NCBI GenBank assembly: GCA_018828585.1
Contig: JAHJVW010000053.1
Span: forward strand, 1-53,597
DNA: 53,597 bases
Source: Bacteroidota bacterium
GTDB lineage: Bacteria; Bacteroidota; Bacteroidia; Sphingobacteriales; Sphingobacteriaceae
Direction: 5' to 3'
Part shown: in pieces, positions 1 through 10,520 of the stretch
How positions within the stretch are numbered: the stretch's first letter is position 1
How the letters are laid out: the number at the start of each line of letters is the position of its first letter
The notes under the pieces: model-generated
Databases searched by the model: none
Told to the model about the DNA's origin: nothing
The model's input: the letters and a program-made list of their open reading frames with translations, nothing else
Position numbers and translations under genes: made by a program

Positions 1-13
1 AAAAATAAATAAA

Positions 14-721
14 ATGAAAAAATCAGTAGTAGTATTAGTAACAGGAATGACATTATCAAGTATGCTTTTTCAATCTTGCAAGGATAATTCCGTAGATAAA
101 ATTGAAGTAAAATCCTCTAAAGAAATGGCTGAAAAGTCTATGGAAAGTACCAAAGAAACCGAAGCCCCACAAACATTAACTATTCAGCATATGAAAGATG
201 CCTTTACAGGAGAGACAACAGCAAATGCAAAATATGCAGCTTTTAGTAAAAAAGCGGAAGAAGAAGGCTATCCTCAAATAGCAATGCTTTTCAAAGCAGC
301 ATCTGGAGCTGAGCAAATTCACGCTAATAACCATAAAGTGGTTTTACAAAGAATGGGAGAAGAAATCCCTGTAGTTACACCAGAATTTACTGTGGGTAGT
401 ACAATGGAAAATTTAAAGAATGCCATTGAAGGCGAAAGCTATGAGTTTAACACGATGTATCCAAACTTCATCAAGGATGCGAATGCAGCAGGAAAGTATA
501 TGGCACAAATAAGTTTGACGTATGCGTATAAAGTAGAGCAAAAACATAGAGATTTTTATAAAACTGCCCTTAAAGCTTTAGAAAATGGAAATGTTAGTTC
601 GTTGCCATCTGTTTATTACTTATGCCCAACTTGTGGAAACACCTATGCAACGACTGCGCCTGCACGTTGTGAAATATCTATGACAGACTCTAAATTATTT
701 ATAAAAGTCGATAAATTATAA
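14..721 (+). CDS. Lipoprotein rubrerythrin (ferritin-like diiron protein)
   Basis: The protein has 235 residues. It begins with a lipoprotein signal ending in a lipobox (Cys22 after LFQS), so it is probably lipid-anchored outside the cytoplasm. Residues of about 50-185 form a rubrerythrin four-helix domain with two Glu-x-x-His pairs (near E100/H103 and E175/H178) that would bind a diiron centre. The C-terminus carries a rubredoxin-like metal site, CPTC at about 204-207, but the second half reads RCEIS, so the usual fourth Cys is Ser222. Rubrerythrins reduce hydrogen peroxide, which fits katG two genes downstream. The start is the first ATG and lies 13 bases from the window edge, so its promoter is not visible. 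The family call is firm; the exported location is inferred from the lipobox. Confidence 0.87.
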   Translation: MKKSVVVLVTGMTLSSMLFQSCKDNSVDKIEVKSSKEMAEKSMESTKETEAPQTLTIQHMKDAFTGETTANAKYAAFSKKAEEEGYPQIAMLFKAASGAEQIHANNHKVVLQRMGEEIPVVTPEFTVGSTMENLKNAIEGESYEFNTMYPNFIKDANAAGKYMAQISLTYAYKVEQKHRDFYKTALKALENGNVSSLPSVYYLCPTCGNTYATTAPARCEISMTDSKLFIKVDKL

Positions 722-808
722 AGATTTTTAATGACGCGATCAGCACATTTATTTTTACTTTTGAAACATCATTCTAAATTGTAACAATAAAATATATTTA
801 TATCCCGT

Positions 809-2437
809 ATGCCTACAGAAATCATTGCCCAATTAGTTGATATCCCAAATAGAATTATTTATCCGGCAAAGCTTACTTTTCTCCATGGCTTGATTCAAAA
901 CATCGAAAGAATAGAAGTGGCAAATTCTGAAAATTTACCATTCTTAACACCCGGCTTTGTAGATGCGCATGTGCATATCGAAAGTTCGATGTTGGTACCA
1001 TCTGAGTTTGCTAAAATTGCAGTGAGACATGGATCTGTTGGAACGGTGAGCGATCCACATGAGATTGCCAATGTTTGTGGAATGGCTGGGATTGAATATA
1101 TGATTGATAACGGAAACACAGTCCCTTTCAAGTTTAATTTTGGTGTACCAAGTTGTGTGCCTGCGACAATTTTTGAAACTGCTGGAGCGGAAATTAATGT
1201 AAAAGACATTGAACTGCTATTAGCTAGAGCAGATATTAAATACTTAGCGGAAATGATGAATTTCCCGGGTGTACTGATGGAAGATGAAATGGTAATGGCT
1301 AAAATAGCCGCAGCAAAAGCAGTTGGTAAACCTATTGATGGTCATGCACCAGGTTTAAGAGGAAAAGATGCAGGTAAATATATTTCAGCAGGCATCAGTA
1401 CCGATCACGAGTGTTTTACATATGAAGAAGCACTAGACAAATTACAACAGGGAATGAAAATTCTGATTAGAGAAGGCAGCGCCGCCAAAAATTTCGATGC
1501 CTTAATTGATTTACTGAATGATTACCCTAATGAGATCATGTTTTGCAGTGATGATAAGCATCCAGATAGTTTGGTCGAAGGTCACATAGATCAACTATGC
1601 GCAAGAGCAGTTAAAAAAGGTATCAATATTTTTGATGTCTTAAAAGCTGCCTGTGTAAATCCTGTTTTGCATTATCAATTAAATATTGGGTTACTAAATA
1701 TAGGTGATCCTGCAGATTTTATCCTGTTAAAGGACTTAAAAGATTTTAAAGTTTTAGCAACTTATATTGATGGAAAATTGGTTGCCAAAGACGGCGTTTC
1801 TTTAATCAAAACAGAAAAAGCAGCACTCATTAATCATTTCTCCTGCAAAGAAAAACAAATAACAGATTTTACTTACCCCGCTCCCTCCCATCAAGAATTA
1901 ACGCCGGTAATTGAAGCCATCGACAGTCAGTTGATTACGTATCAATTAATGGAAAAAATGAATGCTATAGATGGTTTGCTTCTTGCAGATGTGGAAAGAG
2001 ATTTTTTAAAAATTGCAGTTGTTAATCGTTACCACGATGCACCAATAGCAAAAGCTTTCATCAAAAATTTTGGTTTAAAAGAAGGCGCAATTGCTTCATC
2101 AGTAGCACATGATAGCCATAACATTGTGGTGGTGGGAGTTGATGACGAGAGTATGTGTAAGGCGGTAAATGCTTTAATTAAAGTAACTGGCGGCATAAGT
2201 TGCATAAGTAATGATAAAGAAATGGTATTGCCTTTACCCGTTGCTGGTATCATGACCAACGAAGATGGAGACAAAGTAGCCAAACAGTACACCGCTATTG
2301 ATCTGCAAGCAAAGAAGCAAGGCGCCACATTAATTTCTCCATTCATGACGCTTTCTTTCATGGCTTTATTGGTGATCCCAAAACTTAAATTAAGCGACTT
2401 AGGTTTATTCGATGGAGAGCGTTTTAATTTCATTTAA
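809..2437 (+). CDS. ade: Adenine deaminase
   Basis: This 542-residue amidohydrolase hydrolyses adenine to hypoxanthine and ammonia in purine salvage. The metal-binding HVHIE motif is at residues 54-58, followed by the SSM segment typical of the AdeC family. Further metal ligands are suggested by a GHAPG motif near residue 190 and by CSDDKHPD near 246. The C-terminal part has the family's SHDSHN-like region (AHDSHNIVVVG). The length fits the family, which usually runs 550-600. The gene stands alone on the plus strand, 87 bp after the rubrerythrin gene and 199 bp before katG. The ATG start gives a good N-terminus; no strong ribosome-binding site is seen, as is usual in Bacteroidota. Confidence 0.93.
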   Translation: MPTEIIAQLVDIPNRIIYPAKLTFLHGLIQNIERIEVANSENLPFLTPGFVDAHVHIESSMLVPSEFAKIAVRHGSVGTVSDPHEIANVCGMAGIEYMIDNGNTVPFKFNFGVPSCVPATIFETAGAEINVKDIELLLARADIKYLAEMMNFPGVLMEDEMVMAKIAAAKAVGKPIDGHAPGLRGKDAGKYISAGISTDHECFTYEEALDKLQQGMKILIREGSAAKNFDALIDLLNDYPNEIMFCSDDKHPDSLVEGHIDQLCARAVKKGINIFDVLKAACVNPVLHYQLNIGLLNIGDPADFILLKDLKDFKVLATYIDGKLVAKDGVSLIKTEKAALINHFSCKEKQITDFTYPAPSHQELTPVIEAIDSQLITYQLMEKMNAIDGLLLADVERDFLKIAVVNRYHDAPIAKAFIKNFGLKEGAIASSVAHDSHNIVVVGVDDESMCKAVNALIKVTGGISCISNDKEMVLPLPVAGIMTNEDGDKVAKQYTAIDLQAKKQGATLISPFMTLSFMALLVIPKLKLSDLGLFDGERFNFI

Positions 2438-2602
2438 AATCTTATCCTAACTATTGAATCTAATTTTACGTTTCTGTGTGAAGCTTGCAGTAAATTATGG
2501 CTTTATTGGTGTGATAGTTTTGCTAATAGTATTTAAAGTTAATAATAGATTTTATTGATGATGGCATCATTATTTAGGATGAAATATTCATTAAGCTTAT
2601 TG

Positions 2603-2610
2603 TAAATTTG
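2603..2610 (+). promoter_or_regulatory. Probable -7 promoter box of katG
   Basis: TAAATTTG is a perfect match to the Bacteroidota -7 consensus TAnnTTTG and lies 26 bp before the katG ATG, giving a short leader. No convincing TTTG -33 element lies 17-23 bp upstream, and I could not recognise an OxyR or PerR operator in the spacer. Confidence 0.35.
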
Positions 2611-2630
2611 GGTATTAATAATTAAAATAA

Positions 2631-4889
<2,259 letters not shown>

Positions 4890-4918
4890 TCGCGATTTAT
4901 TTTTAATATAAAATTGAA

Positions 4919-4946
4919 GGTGGTTCTAAAAAGAACCGCCTTTTTT
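4919..4946 (+). terminator. Rho-independent terminator after katG
   Basis: A 9-bp stem (4919-4927 with 4932-4940, one G-T pair) encloses a 4-base A loop and is followed by a run of six T. It lies 30 bp after the katG stop codon. Confidence 0.85.
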
Positions 4947-5057
4947 ATTTTTTCATCAAAGTAAATTCTAATATGTTATAAATTCAGCATCTATTAGAAC
5001 TTTGAATTGAGTTCGCCTATTGCGATAACTGTTAGGGTAGCCTTCCTATATGAAGAA

Positions 5058-5675
5058 CTAAAAAAATTTACTCGCTTGAGGCCCTTGGTTAAATAATAAG
5101 TCAACAATACTTAAATTATTCTGAAAACCAATTCTATCTTCAAAAACCTGGTAATAAGGTTTATTTTGATAATTAGAGGGTCTTTTATGATGCATCTCCC
5201 CTCTTAAATCAACCATTCCTAAATAAGATTTCTCGTAGCTATCCGTAAACTGATAGGTCACTGGCATTTTTAATGCTTTTAGCAGCACAGCTAAAAGTTG
5301 GGTATTGTAATCTAATAAAAAGTCAAATTTTTTTTGATAAAAGGGTTCAAAAGCATCTTCATAGAATTCGAAATAAGCTGAGCTTCGGTAGCAAGCTTCT
5401 AAAGTAAGCCAATGGATACGTTGCCAATTATCTTCATTTGCTATCCTAATTTCTTTATATGGTGTATGACCCTTTGATCCTATATTTTTTTGAACTGGAA
5501 CAGAGAGATTTAAAATTCCATTTGGACTTGCTATTGAAGTTCTGTTTCTATTTGTTTGTTTAGGAAAATGTTCCTCTTTTTCTAGCAGTATGCTCACATG
5601 AGCAAATTGATTCATGTTTTTAAAGAATTCTACAGAAGGCAGATAAAACAATGGGAATACGGCACCTTTTTCCAT
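5058..5675 (-). CDS. WbqC family protein
   Basis: This 205-residue protein matches the WbqC-like family common in Bacteroidota. It has the LPLFYLPS-type start, an FPKQTNRNR segment near residue 40, a W-Q-R-I-H-W motif near 84-90, a Y-x-x-S-x-Y-F-E-F-Y-E segment near 97-105, and a final LSIVDLLFNQGP stretch. Members lie in O-antigen and capsule loci and some are thought to help modify amino sugars, but the reaction is not settled. It is divergent from the acyltransferase gene, separated by only 12-40 bp depending on that start, so the two probably share a promoter region. The neighbours (acyltransferase, GT2) support a role in surface glycolipid making. Confidence 0.85.
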   Translation of the reverse strand: MEKGAVFPLFYLPSVEFFKNMNQFAHVSILLEKEEHFPKQTNRNRTSIASPNGILNLSVPVQKNIGSKGHTPYKEIRIANEDNWQRIHWLTLEACYRSSAYFEFYEDAFEPFYQKKFDFLLDYNTQLLAVLLKALKMPVTYQFTDSYEKSYLGMVDLRGEMHHKRPSNYQNKPYYQVFEDRIGFQNNLSIVDLLFNQGPQASKFF

Positions 5676-5686
5676 TTCTAAATTTT

Positions 5687-5694
5687 TATGTTTG
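5687..5694 (+). promoter_or_regulatory. Possible -7 box inside the acyltransferase N-terminus
   Basis: TATGTTTG fits TAnnTTTG and overlaps the upstream ATG at 5688. If used, transcription would begin near 5700 and the working start would be the ATG at 5715. No matching -33 element is clear. Confidence 0.25.
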
Positions 5695-5714
5695 CAATAA
5701 TCAAGACGAAATTA

Positions 5715-6605
5715 ATGATAAATAAAGGGCTTTCTAAAGTTGGTTTATATTTTTTATATCTCTTATCCTTACTTCCGTTAGGTATACTTTACCTTCTTTC
5801 CGATTTTATCTACTTAATTTTATATCGTATTTTAAGCTATCGGAAGATGGTAGTTCGAATAAATCTTCAAAATTCTTTTCCGCTTAAAACTAAAGAAGAA
5901 CTACTACAAATAGAGAAAGATTACTTTCATTACTTGGCTGATTTAATGGTTGAAACCATCAAAATGCTATCAGCAAGTCCAGAATATCTACATGCAAGAT
6001 ATTCGTTTACCAATCAAGAATTAATTCATCCATTTGAAGATAAAAAACAAAGTATCCTAATTGCAGTTGGGCATTATGGTAACTGGGAATGGAGTACCAT
6101 TGTGATTCCTTTAGCAATTAAATTTAAAGCTTTAATTATTTATAAGCCTTTGAAAAACGAGGTGTTTGATGATGCTTTTAAGAACGCAAGAGAAAAGGGC
6201 GGAACAAAAATGATTAAGATGCTCCTCACTTTAAAAGAAATTATTAGACATAAGCATGATCTAACTGCGACTGTATTTGCCGCAGATCAAACTCCTGCCC
6301 GAACAGAAGGACTTTTATGGATTGATTTTTTAAATCAATCTACCCCAGTTTTCTTAGGTTTAGAAAAGATTGCAAAATCAACGAATTATCCTGTTGTATT
6401 TTGCGATATGCAAAGAGTAAAGAGAGGATATTATTCTTGTGATTTTAAATTAGTGTGTGCCGATCCATCAGAAGCTAATCATCTGGATATTACTAAAAAA
6501 CAATTTGAATTGTTAGAAAACAGAATCAATATAGAGCCAAGATATTGGCTATGGTCTCATAAACGCTGGAAACATAAATTTGAAGAACATGATGAAAGAG
6601 CCTAG
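5715..6605 (+). CDS. Lysophospholipid/lipid A acyltransferase family protein (HtrB/LpxL-like)
   Basis: This inner-membrane acyltransferase has 296 residues from this start. A hydrophobic segment at about residues 5-35 would anchor it. The catalytic H-x4-E motif is GHYGNWEW, with H120 and E125 when counted from 5715. Later family regions include AADQTP near 190 and the closing PxxWLWxHxRWK signature near 280. It probably transfers an acyl chain during lipid A or aminolipid synthesis. An upstream ATG at 5688 would add nine residues; I prefer 5715 because the resulting MINKGLSK start resembles relatives and a -7 box overlaps 5688. The gene overlaps the following GT2 gene, so the two are co-translated. 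Confidence 0.88.
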   Translation: MINKGLSKVGLYFLYLLSLLPLGILYLLSDFIYLILYRILSYRKMVVRINLQNSFPLKTKEELLQIEKDYFHYLADLMVETIKMLSASPEYLHARYSFTNQELIHPFEDKKQSILIAVGHYGNWEWSTIVIPLAIKFKALIIYKPLKNEVFDDAFKNAREKGGTKMIKMLLTLKEIIRHKHDLTATVFAADQTPARTEGLLWIDFLNQSTPVFLGLEKIAKSTNYPVVFCDMQRVKRGYYSCDFKLVCADPSEANHLDITKKQFELLENRINIEPRYWLWSHKRWKHKFEEHDERA

Positions 6606-7605
6606 CGTTGCTATAGTGATACTAAATTGGAACGGACAAAAGCTTTTGGAACAGTTCTTACCTTCTGTTTTCAATAGCCCTTACCCTAATTTACAGATTG
6701 TAGTGGGTGACAATGCTTCTACCGATGATTCTATCGCCTATCTAAAGAGCAACTTTCCTTTGGTTAAAATCATTAAAAATGATCGAAATTATGGTTTTGC
6801 AGAAGGATATAACCGTGTATTAGAGCAGGTAACAGCCGATTATTTCATCTTGTTAAATTCTGATGTAGAAGTAACTCCAGGTTGGATTAAGCCTGTAATT
6901 GATTTGATGGAAAGTGATGCGGAAATAGCTATTGCACAGCCTAAGATTAAATCTATGTTTAATAGAGCTTATTTTGAATATGCAGGGGCTGCTGGTGGTT
7001 ACCTAGATTATTTAGGTTATCCTTTTAGTCGAGGAAGGATTTTTGACACTGTAGAAAAAGATCAAGACCAATACAACGATTCTCGAGAAATTTTTTGGGC
7101 TTCTGGTTGTGCATTATTTGTTAAATCTGCTATTTGGAAAAGATTGGATGGTTTTGATGTCCGATTCTTTGCCCATATGGAAGAGATTGATTTGTGTTGG
7201 CGAGTAAAAAACCTGGGTTATAAAGTGATGTATTGTGGAGATTCTGCTGTATATCATGTAGGTGGCGGTACGTTGAATGCAGAAAGTCCATTCAAGACAT
7301 TCCTCAATTTCAGAAATAACCATTATTTATTAAAAAAAAACCTTCATCCAGCGAAAGCCAGATGGGTGATTCCCTATCGTTTCTGTTTAGATTTTTTAGC
7401 ATTAATTAAGTTTGCATTAACTGGAAAATTCAAAAATGCCGCGGCCATTTCAAAAGCACATCGACAGGTGGTGAAGGCATTATGGAATAAAGAGGTGATG
7501 TTTAATCAAGATGTTTCAGCGAATCCTAATACTATAGGGTTTTATAAAAAGAGTGTTGTGTTTGAGTATTTTATTTTAGGAAAAAAGGTTTTTTCTAAGA
7601 TTTAA
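6589..7605 (+). CDS. Glycosyltransferase family 2
   Basis: A GT-A fold glycosyltransferase of about 338 residues. The N-terminus has the classic VAIVILNWNG nucleotide-binding strand, then a GDNASTDDS segment, a LLNSDVEV segment around residue 90 holding the metal-binding Asp, and a FFAHMEEIDLCWR acceptor/catalytic region near 200. Such enzymes add rhamnose or other sugars to surface glycans; the donor cannot be told. The frame opens earlier at a TTG (6580), but ATG codons at 6589 and 6592 directly precede the conserved start, so one of these is preferred. It overlaps the acyltransferase gene by 17 bp, which supports joint expression and a shared role in glycolipid assembly. Confidence 0.9.
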   Translation: MMKEPSVAIVILNWNGQKLLEQFLPSVFNSPYPNLQIVVGDNASTDDSIAYLKSNFPLVKIIKNDRNYGFAEGYNRVLEQVTADYFILLNSDVEVTPGWIKPVIDLMESDAEIAIAQPKIKSMFNRAYFEYAGAAGGYLDYLGYPFSRGRIFDTVEKDQDQYNDSREIFWASGCALFVKSAIWKRLDGFDVRFFAHMEEIDLCWRVKNLGYKVMYCGDSAVYHVGGGTLNAESPFKTFLNFRNNHYLLKKNLHPAKARWVIPYRFCLDFLALIKFALTGKFKNAAAISKAHRQVVKALWNKEVMFNQDVSANPNTIGFYKKSVVFEYFILGKKVFSKI

Positions 7606-7670
7606 GTTTCAATTTCATTGATTTTTTCGTTGTTTACAGGTATGTGTCGTTATGGACTGAATTTGTATTA

Positions 7671-8273
7671 TAATTTGTAATCGTCCGCCTCAATTGCCGG
7701 CGGTTGGCTTGATACTTTTTTCTTGATAAAAAAGTAACCAAAAAATCAAGGCTTGCAAAACCTTTGTTCGGGATAACTCAATAAAATCTTAATCTACAAT
7801 CCAAGTCGTGTGAATGGTATTGTTCAATGAATGTTTATTCAACACTTTTGCGGATTGTTTTCCTGTATTGCTTAATGAGAGTTATTGGAAAAGATTTATT
7901 GGCTCTCCCTCCAAATCCTTTGATGCCCTTCTTAGCATATCAATGTTCATCTCTTTAATCTTTGCAAATGTCTCTGCAAAATTTATAATCTAACTTTAAT
8001 AGTTGCTAGTGGACAAGTGCTTGAGAATTTTATCAGTAGCAGCACAATCATTAAAAAAGCAATAACAAGCCTTTAGCAATGGCGATTTTTATGTTCACTT
8101 TGCATTTGATTTCATACAGCACACCAGAATAAAAAAAGCGCAACTACTTATAAAATTGAGGAAAAACATGTGCGAGAAAGCACCTGAGGCTAGGGCAAAA
8201 AAAGAGATTTTTGTTTCTTTTCATCTGAAAAGAAAAGCCAACCCGCCCACAACTGAGGCGGACGATTATTGTA
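7671..8273. mobile_element. Non-coding element with imperfect terminal inverted repeats (MITE-like)
   Basis: The spacer between the GT2 gene and aroQ is 738 bp and holds no convincing gene. It is bounded by arms at 7671-7710 and 8235-8273 that are near-perfect reverse complements over about 33 bases (core TAATCGTCCGCCTCA then GTTGGCTT). Just inside each arm is a T-rich/A-rich palindrome (7713-7736; about 8212-8232) followed by a related AAC-AAAAATC stretch, so the similarity extends to about 70 bp per end. Larger nested arms CTTGAT/ATCAAG lie at 7709-7750. No transposase or target-site duplication could be recognised. It is most likely a dispersed Bacteroidota intergenic repeat or a non-autonomous transposon remnant. 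Confidence 0.6.
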
Positions 8274-8343
8274 AGAAAAACTGAAATTTAATAAATTAAA
8301 GAAAATGCTAAACTTGATTTAAGACAAAAAATCAATAAAGTTT

Positions 8344-8757
8344 TCAAAGAAAGCTTTGAACAGCTAATTCATAAGAAAGCAATCCAAACCCAGTAATAAT
8401 CCCCTTACAATTCTTAGCCATCATGCTGTGATGGCGAAATTCTTCTCGGGCGTAAACATTAGAGATATGGACCTCAATAACTGGAGTATTTATTGCCGCA
8501 ATAGCATCTGCAATGGCAACGGAAGTGTGGGTGTAGGCTCCCGCGTTCATCACAATCCCCTCAAAAGAAAAACCAACCTCATGTAGCTGATTGATAATTT
8601 CGCCTTCTACATTGCTTTGAAAATACTGGAATTCTATATTTGGGTATCTTGTTTGAAGCGCAGCAAAAAAAGATTCAAAACCTTCATTACCATAAACTCC
8701 TGGTTCTCGTTTTCCAAGTAAATTTAAATTTGGACCGTTGATAATTTGTATCTTCAT
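8344..8757 (-). CDS. aroQ: 3-dehydroquinate dehydratase, type II
   Basis: This cytoplasmic shikimate-pathway enzyme has 137 residues and turns 3-dehydroquinate into 3-dehydroshikimate. Clear family motifs are NGPNLNLLGKREPGVYG at the start (containing the catalytic Tyr loop), NAGAYTHTSVAIADA near residue 75 and EVHISNVYAREEFRHHS near 97-112. Length fits the type II family of about 140-150. The frame could open at GTG 8784 or ATG 8769, but ATG 8757 gives the conserved MKIQIINGPN start. It is divergent from xerD with only 30 bp between starts. A TAnnTTTG box sits six bases before the chosen ATG, suggesting a leaderless mRNA. Confidence 0.95.
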   Translation of the reverse strand: MKIQIINGPNLNLLGKREPGVYGNEGFESFFAALQTRYPNIEFQYFQSNVEGEIINQLHEVGFSFEGIVMNAGAYTHTSVAIADAIAAINTPVIEVHISNVYAREEFRHHSMMAKNCKGIITGFGLLSYELAVQSFL

Positions 8758-8762
8758 GCACT

Positions 8763-8770
8763 CAAACATA
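8763..8770 (-). promoter_or_regulatory. Candidate -7 box of aroQ, abutting the start codon
   Basis: On the minus strand this reads TATGTTTG, a full match to TAnnTTTG. It ends five bases before the aroQ ATG, so the predicted transcript would have almost no leader. No TTTG -33 element is found at the proper distance. Confidence 0.3.
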
Positions 8771-8787
8771 AATAAATTTATCACTAC

Positions 8788-9687
8788 TTGGATTGGTTAA
8801 GCGCAAAAAAAGGATTTAAAAGCTACCTTAAACTCGAACGGTCACTTTCTACCAATTCTATCGAAGCTTATTTGCGAGATATTGATAAAATCACCCAGTT
8901 TTTAGAGGTGCAGGAGAAAAATATTAGTCCTTTAGCCATACAAGCCAAAGATTTAAAAGACTTGATTCAATGGGTAAACGAATTGGGCATGTTGGCTACC
9001 ACACAAGCCAGACTCATTTCAGGTATCAAAGCATTTTACAAGTATTTAATATTGGAGGATTTATTGACGGTAGATCCATCCGCATTAATTGAAGCGCCAA
9101 AGACCCGCAGAAAGCTCCCTGATGTGCTAACAGTTAACGAGATTGAAGCATTAATTGATGCTTTAGATTTAAGTAAAGTAGAAAACATCCGAAATAAAGC
9201 GATGATAGAGGTAATGTATGGTTCTGGATTGAGAGTAAGTGAGTTAGTAGGTTTAAGATTATCGAATTATTTTCCTGATGTAGCATTTTTAAAGATTACA
9301 GGTAAAGGTAATAAAGAACGTTTGGTGCCTATTGGAAGTTCTGCTATTAAGCATTTAGAAATCTATAAAGATACTGTAAGAAATCATCTTGAAATTAAAA
9401 AAGGAAATGAAGATTTTATATTTCTGAATCGCCGAGGAACTAAGTTGAGTAGAGTCATGGTTTTTATGTTGATCAAAGATTTAGCATTAAAAATTGGCTT
9501 ACAAAAAAACATCAGTCCCCATACATTTCGCCATTCATTTGCGACACATTTAATTGAAGGTGGTGCCGATTTAAGAGCGGTACAAGAAATGTTGGGACAT
9601 GAAAGTATTACGACCACCGAGATTTATACCCACCTAGACCGAGACTTCCTCAAACAAACTATTCAACAATTTCATCCAAGAAGTTGA
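8788..9687 (+). CDS. xerD: Tyrosine recombinase XerD/XerC
   Basis: This 299-residue site-specific recombinase probably resolves chromosome dimers at dif. It has an N-terminal SAM-like core-binding domain (about residues 1-90) and a catalytic domain carrying the full set of residues: Arg in GSGLRVSEL (about 148), Lys in GKGNKERLVP, the HxxR in SPHTFRHSFATHL (H245, R248), the LGHES His (about 271) and the nucleophile Tyr in TEIYTH (about 280). The start must be non-ATG: an in-frame stop lies 15 bp upstream and the first Met is at about residue 72, so TTG 8788 is chosen. It converges on prmC with a 16-bp overlap. Its place beside aroQ and lack of mobile-element context argue for the housekeeping recombinase. 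Confidence 0.92.
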   Translation: MDWLSAKKGFKSYLKLERSLSTNSIEAYLRDIDKITQFLEVQEKNISPLAIQAKDLKDLIQWVNELGMLATTQARLISGIKAFYKYLILEDLLTVDPSALIEAPKTRRKLPDVLTVNEIEALIDALDLSKVENIRNKAMIEVMYGSGLRVSELVGLRLSNYFPDVAFLKITGKGNKERLVPIGSSAIKHLEIYKDTVRNHLEIKKGNEDFIFLNRRGTKLSRVMVFMLIKDLALKIGLQKNISPHTFRHSFATHLIEGGADLRAVQEMLGHESITTTEIYTHLDRDFLKQTIQQFHPRS

Positions 9688-10508
9688 GCTTTCAGTATTC
9701 TGTCGTTTTGGTTGATGTCTTTAATTATCGTAGTTGTAAAACCTTTCTTCATCAATATATCAGCAGTTTCTTTTGCTAATTGTTGATTAATTTCAAAATA
9801 GAGCGTTCCGCCAAGTTTGAGATTACTTAATGCAAAATCCCCTATTTTGTCATAAAAAATAAGCGGCTCATCATCATCTACAAATAAAGCTAAATGAGGT
9901 TCATGAGATTTTACATTCTCTTCCATCATTTCCATTTCACTTTGAGCTATGTAAGGAGGGTTGCTTACAATCACATCAAATTGAGACCATTCTGATGATA
10001 CTAAATTTAAAGCATCCGCTTTAGAGAAAATCACTTCTGCCTTATTTAAAATTGCATTTTCATTTGCTAAAACCAATGCGCTCTCACTAATATCTATTGC
10101 ACAAATTTGTGCCAATGGAAGGTTTTTCTTTAAGGCAATTGGGATACATCCACTACCTGTACCGATATCAAGCACAGTCACCTCCTTATTACTTTGCTCA
10201 CAAATTATCAAATAAACCAGCTCTTCTGTCTCAGGACGAGGAATGAGAACATCTCTATTTACCTTAAACTTTATATGATAAAAATCAGCTTCGCCCAAAA
10301 CATATTGAATGGGTTGATGAGCTAAAAGTTGTGTAGTAAATTGATCAAAATTAATTAGTTGACTCTCAGAAAGCTCTTTATTAACTATGTTATTTATATT
10401 GTCACGAATTAAGAAAGAGATAATCATTTTAAACAACACACTAGATTCATCTCTAGTATAAATTATATCAAGACGATGCTTGAATTCTTTTTCTATTTTT
10501 TTTAACAA
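9672..10508 (-). CDS. prmC: Peptide chain release factor N5-glutamine methyltransferase
   Basis: PrmC methylates the Gln of the GGQ motif in release factors 1 and 2 using S-adenosylmethionine. In this 278-residue protein the SAM-binding motif is LDIGTGSGCIPIAL (about 115-128) and the catalytic NPPY is near residues 179-182. The N-terminal substrate-binding helical domain (about 1-90) includes QYVLGEADFY, typical of HemK/PrmC. The only reasonable start is TTG at 10508, as the first Met is at residue 28. It lies 12 bp after the stop of the histidine kinase gene on the same strand, so it is probably read from the same transcript. The family call is secure. Confidence 0.93.
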   Translation of the reverse strand: MLKKIEKEFKHRLDIIYTRDESSVLFKMIISFLIRDNINNIVNKELSESQLINFDQFTTQLLAHQPIQYVLGEADFYHIKFKVNRDVLIPRPETEELVYLIICEQSNKEVTVLDIGTGSGCIPIALKKNLPLAQICAIDISESALVLANENAILNKAEVIFSKADALNLVSSEWSQFDVIVSNPPYIAQSEMEMMEENVKSHEPHLALFVDDDEPLIFYDKIGDFALSNLKLGGTLYFEINQQLAKETADILMKKGFTTTIIKDINQNDRILKAQLLG

Positions 10509-10520
10509 AACAAACAGGTT

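Noticed and set aside
2029-2433. Minus-strand frame of 134 codons inside the adenine deaminase gene
   Set aside because: It lies wholly within the strong ade frame; the protein has no recognisable motif and odd composition.
7606-8343. Possible decayed transposase gene in the spacer
   Set aside because: No reading frame of useful length or transposase motif was seen; the region is kept as a non-coding repeat element.
8788-9687. Integrase of a mobile element
   Set aside because: Housekeeping neighbours, no attachment repeats and a xerD-type length favour the chromosome-resolution recombinase, although the nearby repeat element was considered.
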